From: JAAYFT01 sp036562765
Lineage (GTDB): Bacteria; Bacillota; Clostridia; Tissierellales; Tissierellaceae
Direction: 5' to 3'
NCBI GenBank assembly: GCA_036562765.1
Contig: DATCJO010000078.1
Span: 1 to 29,255 of the forward strand
DNA: 29,255 bases
Shown: in pieces, positions 1 to 7,457 of the stretch
Position numbering within the stretch: position 1 is the first letter of the stretch
How the letters are laid out: each line of letters starts with the position of its first letter
Notes under the pieces: generated by a model
Databases searched by the model: none
Told to the model about the DNA's origin: nothing
What the model saw: the letters and a program-made list of their open reading frames with translations, nothing else
Translations under genes and position numbers: made by a program

Positions 1-642
1 TGTGTCATTAGTTACGCCAGCTTGTTTTTGTAATTCTGAACCCATAACTACTTGGTTGCCGCCACTTACAACGATTTCTCCACCGATTTGACCTGTTTTT
101 TCTAATAATATAACTTTGCTTCCTAATTCGTCTGCTTTTAACGCAGCTGAAATACCTGCTGCTCCAGCTCCTACAACTACAACATCTGTTTCTATAACTT
201 TATGTTCAGGAGTTGATTTGTTAATTTCATTGTTGAAGTCATTTGGATTTCCACCTGCTTTTTCTATAGCAGTACGTACAGCAGATTTAATAGCTGCAGA
301 TGTGATAGTAGCTCCAGCAACACTGTCAATTGCTATACTGTTATATTTTACTATATCAGCAGGTATTCCTTCTATTGCTGGATCAGAAAGTACTTTGGTT
401 TCTGAATGTTCTATTATTTCCACATTAGTAATAGTATTATTTGAGAAACTAACTTTAATTTTCATAGGGCCATTATGTCCCTTGACTTCAACTTCATAAT
501 CTCCATCAATTAATGCTGGAGTATTTTCATTGGAATTCGTATCTGTTTGTTGTGGTGAAGTAGTTGTTTCAGTTTTAGTACATCCTGCTATTGTACCTAA
601 AATAAGTAGCAATGCTAATAAAATACTAGTAAATTTTTTCAA
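1..642 (-). CDS. Flavocytochrome c/fumarate reductase-type lipoprotein flavoprotein (3' end outside window)
   Basis: I translated this by hand; it begins with TTG at 642-640 after a strong AGGAGG site and is still open at base 1, giving 214 residues. It starts with a lipoprotein signal peptide ending in a lipobox (IAGC, Cys21). An FMN-binding domain follows at about residues 47-128, containing DSVAGATITS; Thr112 is the expected attachment point for covalent FMN added by ApbE. A Rossmann FAD-binding start follows at about 154-190 (VVVGAGAAGISAA, then an acidic residue in LLEKTGQIGG). This order (signal, FMN domain, FAD domain) is that of extracytoplasmic fumarate/urocanate/acrylate reductase-like flavoproteins. 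The substrate cannot be told, because the catalytic part lies beyond the edge. The N-terminal half resembles the small FMN-binding lipoprotein at 7458-7832. Confidence 0.88.
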   Translation of the reverse strand, partial: MKKFTSILLALLLILGTIAGCTKTETTTSPQQTDTNSNENTPALIDGDYEVEVKGHNGPMKIKVSFSNNTITNVEIIEHSETKVLSDPAIEGIPADIVKYNSIAIDSVAGATITSAAIKSAVRTAIEKAGGNPNDFNNEINKSTPEHKVIETDVVVVGAGAAGISAALKADELGSKVILLEKTGQIGGEIVVSGGNQVVMGSELQKQAGVTNDT

Positions 643-680
643 ATTAACTCCTCCTCTTGTTAATTTTTAAACACAAAAAA

Positions 681-709
681 TTTATATCAAACTTATCTTA
701 AAATGTCAA
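681..709 (-). promoter_or_regulatory. Sigma-A-type promoter of the flavocytochrome c-like gene
   Basis: Read on the minus strand, TTGACA (709-704), a 17-base spacer and TATAAA (686-681) lie about 40 bases before the TTG start. The -35 is a perfect consensus. Confidence 0.75.
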
Positions 710-938
710 TATATAAATCATTCTGTAAAAAAATGTAAGCTCGCTATTTGTATAAATAAAAAATTTTATAATGTTGGTATATTGAAATTGGGGGAATAAA
801 TATAGAGGATCTAATATAGGAGATGTTTTAACGAATTTATTTAATATGGGATGAATAAATATGAAAGGTGTTATTATTTGAAAGTTAGATATCAAAGAGT
901 TTAATTAAGTAATAAAGTATTCTATTTGATTAATATAT

Positions 939-967
939 TTGAATTTTTAAATTATGTGTTATATAAT
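939..967 (+). promoter_or_regulatory. Probable promoter of the TetR-family gene
   Basis: TTGAAT (939-944), 17 bases, then a perfect TATAAT (962-967), leaving a leader of about 80 bases before the ATG at 1055. Confidence 0.55.
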
Positions 968-1054
968 TTTAGAAAAGCATTTTTAAGTATTTCTGAGTGT
1001 TGGGTTTATCAAAATGAGATATAAATCAACGATTTTTACGAGAAGGTTGATATT

Positions 1055-1588
1055 ATGTCCGACTCTCAAATAACTAAATTGGCACTGGCACAGTCTATGA
1101 AAAAATTAATGGAAAAACGTCCACTTAAAAAAATAAGTGTAAGCGATATAGTTAATGAATGTCACTTAAATAGGCAGACTTTCTACTATCATTTTAGGGA
1201 CAAATATGATTTAGTAAATTGGATTTTTTATACTGAACTAATAATATACATAAAGGATACGCCAATGGAAAAGTTTCAAGTCTTGGAAAAAATATGCGAA
1301 TATTTCTATGAAAATAAAGAATTCTATAAAAATGCCTTTGAAGAAGAATGCCAGAATTCATTTTCAGAGTATTTTACTGAAACACTGCATAATATAATGA
1401 AAATCCAATTAGGAGAAGTTTTCAAGAATAAAAAGGATTTAGACTTCTACATAACTTTTTATGCTGATGCCATTAGGCTAGCTATTTCTAAATGGCTTAT
1501 GGATGGAGCTAAAATACCTCCTGAAAAATTTGTATCAATGCTTAAAAATACAATTCAAATTGCAGCTGAATATTTAAGTGAAGACTAG
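1055..1588 (+). CDS. TetR/AcrR-family transcriptional regulator, DhaS-like
   Basis: This 177-residue protein has an N-terminal TetR helix-turn-helix at about residues 5-55, with the diagnostic string LNRQTFYYHFRDKYDLVNWIF. The exact NRQTFYYHF/DKYDLVNWIF pattern is typical of the DhaS-like branch, whose named member is a dihydroxyacetone kinase regulator; many members regulate other genes. The rest is an all-helical ligand-binding and dimerisation domain. The start ATG follows GAGAAGG at a good distance. Its stop codon overlaps the stop codon of the convergent gene at 1585-2622. Its target is not shown by the sequence. The palindromes at 2701-2747, between the two radical-SAM-like genes, are the obvious candidate operators. 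Confidence 0.88.
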   Translation: MSDSQITKLALAQSMKKLMEKRPLKKISVSDIVNECHLNRQTFYYHFRDKYDLVNWIFYTELIIYIKDTPMEKFQVLEKICEYFYENKEFYKNAFEEECQNSFSEYFTETLHNIMKIQLGEVFKNKKDLDFYITFYADAIRLAISKWLMDGAKIPPEKFVSMLKNTIQIAAEYLSED

Positions 1589-2622
1589 ATTACTAAGCTT
1601 AAAATCTCGTTAAAAGAAAGTGAACGTATGTTATAGCCAGTTTTACTTTCAAGACTTGATAGGCCAATATATCCCATATCATCAACACTCAAAAAATGCG
1701 TTTCTTTAGGCATTTCAGAAATAATTTTCCCTACGAGTTCAATATCCCCATAAAAATCCATCATAAACAAAGGCGAATCGGTTTTAAGCCTTGTTTTATA
1801 AACCAACTTTTGAATAAAATGTGAAATCTCTTTACTGCAGTTTGGCATTTGAATCATCATTAAAAAGTTGAAATCCAAATTAGATAACTTTTCTGACAAA
1901 CCTTCTTCATCAAAGATATACGAATAGTTATTATCATCGTAGTAATATGCCCCGCCATAGAATAATCTTTCTTTTTTTAATACATCTATGGTATTTGATA
2001 GCGCTGCTTCATCAATATCATTTATTAATACAAGGAGACATAGATTATTTATAGTAGTTAAAGTATCTATTACTTCTTCATTGATGATTTTAGGACTTAC
2101 AATGACTGTAACTGCACAGTCGCTGTTTCTCTTTATGATAGTAGCTAAATCCTTTAAAATATCGTTATCGTCTAAAAATATGATATAGCAATAGATTCCA
2201 ACATTTTTTCCGCTTGTAAATATATTCATTATTTCTTCTTCGTTTAAAGTTTTTTCATTTTTATTTCTGAAGTCAAATACTATTGTCCATGGAATTTTGA
2301 ATTTTAATCTTTTTTCATTTTCCCTTAATTTTCTTGCACCGTAAATAAAGCTGTTGTATCCGAGGTTTACGCCAAAATTTGTGAGGATATCTTTATCTGT
2401 ATTTCTTACAATGTTTTCTATTATTTCATAATAGAAACTATCTTCCTTATGAAGAATCTCATTGGCTATATCAAAGAATATCTCTTGAAATGGGCCAGAA
2501 GCAAAAAGTTTTCCCAAATCCACTAAATTTCTTAATCCTCTTTTTGGGTTATCTATTATATAATCAATTCCCCTTTTTACCGAGAACTCTATAATCCCTC
2601 TAATAAAGCGATAATTTTCCAT
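1585..2622 (-). CDS. Radical-SAM-like pseudoenzyme lacking the [4Fe-4S] cysteine motif, paralogue of 2829-4205
   Basis: This 345-residue protein would pass as unknown, but it lines up with the radical SAM enzyme encoded divergently next door. Both have IPW at residues 110-112 after N-termini of equal length. GKNVGIYCY matches GKELGVYMY, NSDCAV matches HNDCVF, YDDNNYSYI matches YTRNNTEVI, and FMMDFYGDIELVGKI matches FTMDFWNDGEYVHGC. The CxxxCxxC loop (Cys122/126/129 in the neighbour) is deleted, about 14 residues shorter here, and the SGGEP motif is replaced by a sequence rich in acidic residues. Its four cysteines (145, 169, 195, 262) do not form a cluster, and the C-terminal SPASM-like cysteines are also gone. 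It therefore cannot hold the radical SAM cluster. The frame is intact with no internal stop, so it appears maintained. A partner or regulatory role is inference. The start ATG follows GGGAG. Confidence 0.8.
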   Translation of the reverse strand: MENYRFIRGIIEFSVKRGIDYIIDNPKRGLRNLVDLGKLFASGPFQEIFFDIANEILHKEDSFYYEIIENIVRNTDKDILTNFGVNLGYNSFIYGARKLRENEKRLKFKIPWTIVFDFRNKNEKTLNEEEIMNIFTSGKNVGIYCYIIFLDDNDILKDLATIIKRNSDCAVTVIVSPKIINEEVIDTLTTINNLCLLVLINDIDEAALSNTIDVLKKERLFYGGAYYYDDNNYSYIFDEEGLSEKLSNLDFNFLMMIQMPNCSKEISHFIQKLVYKTRLKTDSPLFMMDFYGDIELVGKIISEMPKETHFLSVDDMGYIGLSSLESKTGYNIRSLSFNEILSLVI

Positions 2623-2700
2623 AATAAAACTCCCTAATCTATAATGTCATATTAATTATATAAATAAATATATATTAATAAAATATACAAAATTTATGAT

Positions 2701-2747
2701 ATGTCATAAAGTTAGACATTTTATGAGAAATGTCAAAAATTAAGACA
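2701..2747. promoter_or_regulatory. Two TGTC-N9-GACA palindromes in the divergent radical SAM promoter region
   Basis: Two palindromes of the form TGTC-N9-GACA lie at 2702-2718 (extending to ATGTC/GACAT at 2701-2719) and at 2731-2747, with centres 29 bases apart. Further TGTC words start at 2645 and 2759, close to the same 28-29 base rhythm. The rightward gene has a TATAAT at 2788-2793 with a poor -35, which suggests control by a bound protein. The leftward gene has a TATAAT at 2660-2655. The DhaS-like TetR protein encoded at 1055 is the likeliest ligand; this is inferred from proximity. Confidence 0.5.
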
Positions 2748-2828
2748 AAATAAATTATTGTCTAATGTAAGAAAATAGTTAGCATTATATAATTTAAGTA
2801 AAAATGTTAGTAAAAAGGGGGGTTTAAC

Positions 2829-4205
2829 GTGAGCGAAAGGACTTTTTCTGAAAGCTTAAAGTCCTTAGGTCTTAAGGTTGTTTTCAATTACTTGGATTCA
2901 GATCCCGAAAATAATATTCCAAAGGTATTTGATTGGATTAGGAAATTTGACAAAAATAACATGGTTTCACATCAAATGGATTTAATAGAATCAGTTTTCA
3001 AAGATAAAGATAGCGTTTGGCATAAGTACATGGTAAATTTGTATAGAGATATAGATAACGATGTTAGAAAAACTTTATTTGAAAATTTCCTTATCAATGC
3101 AACAATATTAGGATGTCAAAGGAGAAGAAGGGCTATAGAAGAAAACAACTGCAATATACCTTGGGCAATATTAATGGATCCAACTTCTGCATGTAACTTG
3201 AGATGTATAGGTTGTTGGGCAGCAGATTATGGCAAGCAAATGAACCTAGATTTTGATACATTAGACGATATAGTTCGCCAAGGCAAAGAATTAGGAGTTT
3301 ACATGTATGTATTGTCTGGTGGAGAACCATTAGTTAGGAAAAAAGATGTAATTAGGCTATGTGAAAAACACAATGACTGTGTTTTCCTAGCATTTACCAA
3401 CGGAACACTTATTGATGAAGAATTTGCTGATGACATGCTCCGTGTAAGAAACTTTGTACCTGCCATTAGCGTAGAAGGATTTGAAGAAGCTACAGATTCG
3501 AGAAGGGGACAAGGAACTTATAAAGCAGTAACAAAAGCTATGGAAATTCTGAAGAATAAGAAGTTGCCATTTGGAGTATCCTGCTGCTATACTCGTAATA
3601 ATACTGAAGTGATAGGCAGCGAAGAATATATAGATGAAATGATAAATAGGGGTGCTAAATTTGCTTGGTTCTTTACTTATATGCCAATAGGGAAGGATGC
3701 AGTACCAGATTTGCTAGTAACACCAGAACAGAGAAAATTCATGTATGAAAGAATTAGGGAATATAGAAGAACTAAGCCAATATTTACTATGGACTTCTGG
3801 AATGATGGAGAATATGTTCATGGCTGTATTGCTGGAGGAAGAAATTACCTTCATATAAACGCCAATGGAGACATTGAACCTTGTGCATTTATCCATTATT
3901 CTGATTCAAATATTCATGAAAAAACCATACTTGAAGCCTTAAAGAGTCCATTATTCATGCAATATAGAGAAAATCAACCATTTAATCAAAACCACTTAAG
4001 GCCTTGTCCATTGCTAGATAATCCCGATGCACTAGTTAGAATGGTTGAAAAATCAGGAGCAAAATCAACACATCTAAAGGAACCTGAAGATGTAAGGGAA
4101 GTAAGTGCAAAATGCCAAGAAGCTGCTAAGAAATGGGCTCCTGTAGCAGATGAGTTGTGGGAAAAATCAATGAAAGCTAAAGAAGAAGCGCTGGTTAAAA
4201 ACTGA
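2829..4205 (+). CDS. Radical SAM enzyme with SPASM-like C-terminus, function unknown
   Basis: This 458-residue protein has an N-terminal helical region (1-108), a radical SAM core from about 110 with CNLRCIGC (Cys122, Cys126, Cys129) for the SAM-binding [4Fe-4S] cluster, SGGEP (163-167) for SAM contacts, and a C-terminal cysteine-bearing part: Cys333, Cys352 in NANGDIEPC, and Cys393 in RPCPLLDNP. This suggests at least one auxiliary cluster, as in SPASM proteins. I recall conserved homologues in many Clostridia, with no established substrate. No precursor peptide gene is visible beside it. The start is GTG after a run of six G residues. It is divergent from its cluster-less paralogue and is followed by a strong terminator, so it is monocistronic. 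Confidence 0.88.
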   Translation: MSERTFSESLKSLGLKVVFNYLDSDPENNIPKVFDWIRKFDKNNMVSHQMDLIESVFKDKDSVWHKYMVNLYRDIDNDVRKTLFENFLINATILGCQRRRRAIEENNCNIPWAILMDPTSACNLRCIGCWAADYGKQMNLDFDTLDDIVRQGKELGVYMYVLSGGEPLVRKKDVIRLCEKHNDCVFLAFTNGTLIDEEFADDMLRVRNFVPAISVEGFEEATDSRRGQGTYKAVTKAMEILKNKKLPFGVSCCYTRNNTEVIGSEEYIDEMINRGAKFAWFFTYMPIGKDAVPDLLVTPEQRKFMYERIREYRRTKPIFTMDFWNDGEYVHGCIAGGRNYLHINANGDIEPCAFIHYSDSNIHEKTILEALKSPLFMQYRENQPFNQNHLRPCPLLDNPDALVRMVEKSGAKSTHLKEPEDVREVSAKCQEAAKKWAPVADELWEKSMKAKEEALVKN

Positions 4206-4225
4206 TTAAATAATGTGATATGGAG

Positions 4226-4263
4226 AATCCAGTAAAGATAATTTATCTTTACTGGATTTTTTA
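4226..4263 (+). terminator. Rho-independent terminator after the radical SAM gene
   Basis: A 16-base inverted repeat, AATCCAGTAAAGATAA with its complement, is followed by a T run. Confidence 0.9.
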
Positions 4264-4337
4264 AATTTTAATGGAAAAATACATGGGATTATGTATATAA
4301 TAGATTTAAACAGAATTCATTTGGAGGGGAGAATCAC

Positions 4338-4667
4338 GTGGCAACCTTTGAGGATTTTCAGAAGCTGGATATAAGGGTAGGAGAAATTATTAGAGTTGAG
4401 CCTTTTGAAAAGGCAAGAAAGCCTGCTTATAAGTTATGGGTGGATTTTGGAGATGAAATTGGCATAAAAAAGTCAAGCGCTCAAATTACTGAATGCTATA
4501 AGATGGAAGATTTAATAGGAAGGCAGGTTCTTGGGGTAGTGAATTTACCTCCAAAACAGATTGCAGATTTTATTTCAGAAGTATTGATTCTGGGAACTTA
4601 TTCAAAACAAGGCGTTGTTTTAATTAAGCCAGAACAACCTGTTGAGAAAGGTGATAAATTAGGATAA
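4338..4667 (+). CDS. csaA: CsaA-type tRNA-binding-domain protein (export-related chaperone)
   Basis: This 109-residue single-domain OB-fold protein has the length of Bacillus CsaA. Family signatures are FQKLDIRVGEI at residues 6-16, AYKLWVDFG, GIKKSSAQIT and VLGVVNLPPKQI. CsaA dimers bind tRNA-like ligands and unfolded or pre-secretory proteins in the cytoplasm. The start is GTG with GGAGGGGA upstream; a TATAAT lies at 4296-4301 with no good -35. The membrane protein gene begins 39 bases downstream, so the two are probably co-transcribed. Confidence 0.92.
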   Translation: MATFEDFQKLDIRVGEIIRVEPFEKARKPAYKLWVDFGDEIGIKKSSAQITECYKMEDLIGRQVLGVVNLPPKQIADFISEVLILGTYSKQGVVLIKPEQPVEKGDKLG

Positions 4668-4706
4668 GATTTAGAATAATGGATAATATTATGCTGGAGG
4701 TATAAA

Positions 4707-5798
4707 ATGGAAAGCCAATATGATAAGAAAAAGCATTTTATAGTTAACACAGTATATATTTCCTTGATAGTAATATTAGTTTATATCTTTTTAAAATATG
4801 GTCTCTCTTTAATTAGCCCTTTTGCTTTTGCTACTATCATAGCATATATACTAAACAAGCCTGCGGAAAAGATATCAAAATCATTGAAAATACCGCGTAA
4901 GTTGGTATCTTTTGCCTTGGTTTTAATATTTTATGCTATTATAGGTATTGTGATTTCTTTTATTGGAATAAGGTTTGTCTCTGGAATTTCTAAAATTATT
5001 TCATCGCTTCCATCGATTTATGAGAAACAATTGGGACCATTTCTTATAAATATCTCTGAAAGAATTAAAGATGCCTTTTATAATATAGACCCAGCTATTG
5101 TAGAAATGATAAGTGAAGGCTTTAATCAGTTTGTTAGCTCTTTAGGGGAACATATAACTAATTTTTCACTATCGTTATTAGGTTCCTTGTCTAATATTGC
5201 ATCTGTGTTGCCAGGATTTTTTGTAAAGGTTTTATTGACAATAATCTCTACATTCTTTATAGCAATTGACTTTGATTCTCTAGTTGATTTTATAAAAAGG
5301 CAGTTTAGTCCAAAAGTGAATAAAATGATGGATAATATTAGAGGATATTTTGTAAATACCCTTTTTGTAATAATCAAGTCTTATGGATTAATTATGTTAA
5401 TTACTTTCATTGAACTATCTATAGGGCTTTCAATTTTAGGCATATCCAATGCAATCTTGATTGGATTCTTAATTGCCTTATTGGATATATTACCTATAAT
5501 TGGGACTGGTGGAATATTAATTCCATGGAGTATAATTGAGCTAATTCAAAAGGATTTTGGAACAGGCATAGGTTTGATTCTTCTATATGTTTTCATAACA
5601 ATTGTAAGAAATATAATAGAACCTAAATTTGTAGGAAAACAGCTTGGTCTGCATCCAGTTGTAACTTTAATGAGTATGTTTATTGGTACTAAGCTGTTGG
5701 GAATTGTAGGTTTATTTGGTTTCCCAATTGCTTTGTCTTTGATATTACATTTAAACAGTACAGGAGTGATAAAGCTATTTAAACAAAAAAATACTTAA
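4707..5798 (+). CDS. AI-2E/PerM-family membrane protein (YtvI-like)
   Basis: This 363-residue integral membrane protein has the UPF0118 layout: paired hydrophobic helices at the N-terminus (about 12-55 and 67-90), a long polar region (about 95-150), then several helices to the end. Family marks include FAFATIIAYILNKP near residue 37, LLDILPIIGTGGILIPW in the middle and GKQLGLHPVVTL toward the C-terminus. Relatives include PerM, the autoinducer-2 exporter TqsA and the sporulation protein YtvI. Substrate cannot be assigned from sequence. A good site (CTGGAGG) precedes the ATG. It lies between csaA and an Ntn-hydrolase gene, all on the same strand. Confidence 0.85.
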   Translation: MESQYDKKKHFIVNTVYISLIVILVYIFLKYGLSLISPFAFATIIAYILNKPAEKISKSLKIPRKLVSFALVLIFYAIIGIVISFIGIRFVSGISKIISSLPSIYEKQLGPFLINISERIKDAFYNIDPAIVEMISEGFNQFVSSLGEHITNFSLSLLGSLSNIASVLPGFFVKVLLTIISTFFIAIDFDSLVDFIKRQFSPKVNKMMDNIRGYFVNTLFVIIKSYGLIMLITFIELSIGLSILGISNAILIGFLIALLDILPIIGTGGILIPWSIIELIQKDFGTGIGLILLYVFITIVRNIIEPKFVGKQLGLHPVVTLMSMFIGTKLLGIVGLFGFPIALSLILHLNSTGVIKLFKQKNT

Positions 5799-5833
5799 AG
5801 CTGTATAAAAGGAAGGAATGTATAAAAGGTATT

Positions 5834-6772
5834 ATGTGTACAGGAATTAAGATAGATTATGATGATGGCTGTGTAATGGGTAGAACCATGGATTATGAGG
5901 TGCCATTAAGATATAATGTATTATATTTACCTAGAAATTATCATTATTCCAACGACTTAATGGGAAATCCAATGTATTCAAAGTATAAGGCAATGGGCTT
6001 ATGCTTTGAAAATAGAAATCCATTGAAAGATGGAGTAAACGAGCATGGATTAGTAGGAATAACAAATGAGTTTAATGGATTTAATCTTTATGATTGTACA
6101 GTCAACCCTGGGAAAGTAAATATTTCAAGTTTGGATTATTTTACTTATGCACTTACAAATTATAAAAATGTGGATGAATTGGTTGAAGATTTGCCAAATA
6201 TCCACATATCAACTAGAAATGGAATGGGGCAAAGTGTAATTTGCCCTGATTTCCATTTTATGTTTGCAGATTCCACTAAAAGATGTATTGTAGTTGAACC
6301 TAAAGAAAAGAAATTGGTTTATTATGAAAACCCATACGATGTAATGACCAATTCCCCTAGCTTTGAAGCTCAGGTTAGAAGATTGAGGAAGTTTCTTGAC
6401 ATAAATAATCTTGAGGATTTCAATTCAGCAAAAGACCTTCCAGGAGGTTATGACCCAGTTTCAAGGTTTATTAAGGCATATTATTTGACTAAAATGAATG
6501 TTAAATCAAGGGATTATAAAGAAGCTATTTCCCATGCATACAACATATTATCAGCCATGGCACTGCCTAATGGCTTTATTAGAAATAAGAAATATAATCA
6601 TAACACTTACACAAGGTATATATGTGTATATGATACTAAAAATAAACTATTGACTGTAAGGTCAGATACAAATCCAACAATATATAGTTTAAGCTTTGAG
6701 GATATCAAGGAAGAAGATAAAAGGAAAGCATTTTTCTTGAACTTGGATTTGAATATGGAAAAATTAGTATAG
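5834..6772 (+). CDS. Choloylglycine hydrolase/penicillin V acylase-family Ntn hydrolase
   Basis: This 312-residue protein hydrolyses linear amides if it behaves like its family (bile salt hydrolases, penicillin V acylases, N-acyl-homoserine lactone acylases). Met1 is followed directly by Cys2, the expected N-terminal nucleophile once Met is removed, which also fixes the start. Conserved residues can be placed: Arg17 and Asp20 in MGRTMDY, Asn78 in GITNEF, Asn173 in MTNSPSF and Arg211 in SRFIKA. There is no signal peptide, so it should be cytoplasmic. The actual acyl-amide substrate is not evident; bile salt activity should not be assumed. It is preceded by an AAGGAAGG site rather far from the ATG, so translation may be modest. 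Confidence 0.87.
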   Translation: MCTGIKIDYDDGCVMGRTMDYEVPLRYNVLYLPRNYHYSNDLMGNPMYSKYKAMGLCFENRNPLKDGVNEHGLVGITNEFNGFNLYDCTVNPGKVNISSLDYFTYALTNYKNVDELVEDLPNIHISTRNGMGQSVICPDFHFMFADSTKRCIVVEPKEKKLVYYENPYDVMTNSPSFEAQVRRLRKFLDINNLEDFNSAKDLPGGYDPVSRFIKAYYLTKMNVKSRDYKEAISHAYNILSAMALPNGFIRNKKYNHNTYTRYICVYDTKNKLLTVRSDTNPTIYSLSFEDIKEEDKRKAFFLNLDLNMEKLV

Positions 6773-6814
6773 ATTAGATTTTTTTGCATAAAAATAAAAA
6801 TTCAGGAGGATATC

Positions 6815-7339
6815 ATGCAAATTGAGACAGAGAGATTATATTTAAGAAAATTTGATGTTGAAAAAGACTTAAAGGCTTATGCAGAAATCATGGGTGAGTA
6901 TGAAGTTGGAAAATGGCTTCCCAAAGGGAAAGGTTATACATTGGAAGAATCAGAAAGGCTTATTATGTATATGATAGCTCACTGGCATAAATATAGTTAT
7001 GGTCCTTGGGCTGTTATAGAAAAGGATACGGATTTACTAGTTGGGCAATGTGGATTAAATTTCGTTAAAGACCTTGGAGAAACTGAAATCCTCTATGCCT
7101 TTGGAAAGAATGCTAGGGGTAAGGGATATGCTACAGAATCAGGCAAGGCAGTTTTAGAATATGGTTTTAAAAAGATTGGATTAGATCATATAATAGGGCT
7201 TACAAAGATAGATAATATTGCTTCTATGAATGTACTAAAGAAGTTGGGACTTAAGTATATTAAAAATATAGAAATATTTAATATAGAAGCAACATATTTT
7301 GATATTGTTAGAGAAGAATATGAAAAGCTTATTATTTAA
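6815..7339 (+). CDS. GNAT acetyltransferase, RimJ/RimL-like
   Basis: This 174-residue protein starts with IETERLYLRKF, the usual opening of the RimJ/RimL (Acetyltransf_3) branch. The acetyl-CoA-binding motif A is ILYAFGKNARGKGYATES, with R-G-K-G-Y-A as the pyrophosphate loop, followed by ENIASMNVLKKLGLKY-type sequence (here DNIASMNVLKKLG). Members acetylate protein N-termini, antibiotics or small amines; the substrate is unknown here. The start ATG has AGGAGG upstream. It is the last gene of a same-strand run that starts at 4338. Confidence 0.85.
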   Translation: MQIETERLYLRKFDVEKDLKAYAEIMGEYEVGKWLPKGKGYTLEESERLIMYMIAHWHKYSYGPWAVIEKDTDLLVGQCGLNFVKDLGETEILYAFGKNARGKGYATESGKAVLEYGFKKIGLDHIIGLTKIDNIASMNVLKKLGLKYIKNIEIFNIEATYFDIVREEYEKLII

Positions 7340-7382
7340 TTTTTTTATGTTCATAAAAGTTGCTTATAGAAATTAAATTATA

Positions 7383-7418
7383 TTGACTTATAATGTATAG
7401 TTTTGATAAAATATCAAA
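7383..7418 (+). promoter_or_regulatory. Promoter with overlapping 17-base palindrome before the FMN-binding lipoprotein gene
   Basis: TTGACT at 7383-7388 and GATAAA at 7405-7410 (16-base spacer) form a promoter. The palindrome TTTGATA-AAA-TATCAAA at 7402-7418 covers the -10, the usual place for a repressor operator. In the promoter of the other FMN-binding lipoprotein (681-709) the half-site TTTGATA also occurs at the -10. Confidence 0.5.
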
Positions 7419-7457
7419 GCTGTAAAATATTAAAATATAATAAATGGGGGAGTTAGT

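Larger units (their letters stand above)
643..1054. other. 412-base divergent intergenic region with two promoters and no gene
   Basis: The region separates the flavoprotein gene (left) from the TetR gene (right). Apart from the two promoters annotated here I see no credible gene. A 65-codon minus-strand frame at 698-895 lacks a ribosome binding site and overlaps the promoter. The stretch 780-900 has scattered GGAG-like words but every frame is broken by stops. It may be decayed sequence or simply AT-rich spacer. Confidence 0.5.

Noticed and set aside
116..499. Plus-strand open frame of 127 codons at the left edge
   Set aside because: The minus strand encodes the FMN/FAD lipoprotein with clear motifs and a strong promoter; the plus frame is its shadow.
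698..895. Minus-strand 65-codon frame in the divergent intergenic region
   Set aside because: No ribosome binding site, low-complexity aromatic sequence, and it overlaps the flavoprotein promoter.
5834..6772. Bile salt hydrolase
   Set aside because: The catalytic residues fit the whole Ntn family; nothing in the sequence or context points to bile acids specifically.
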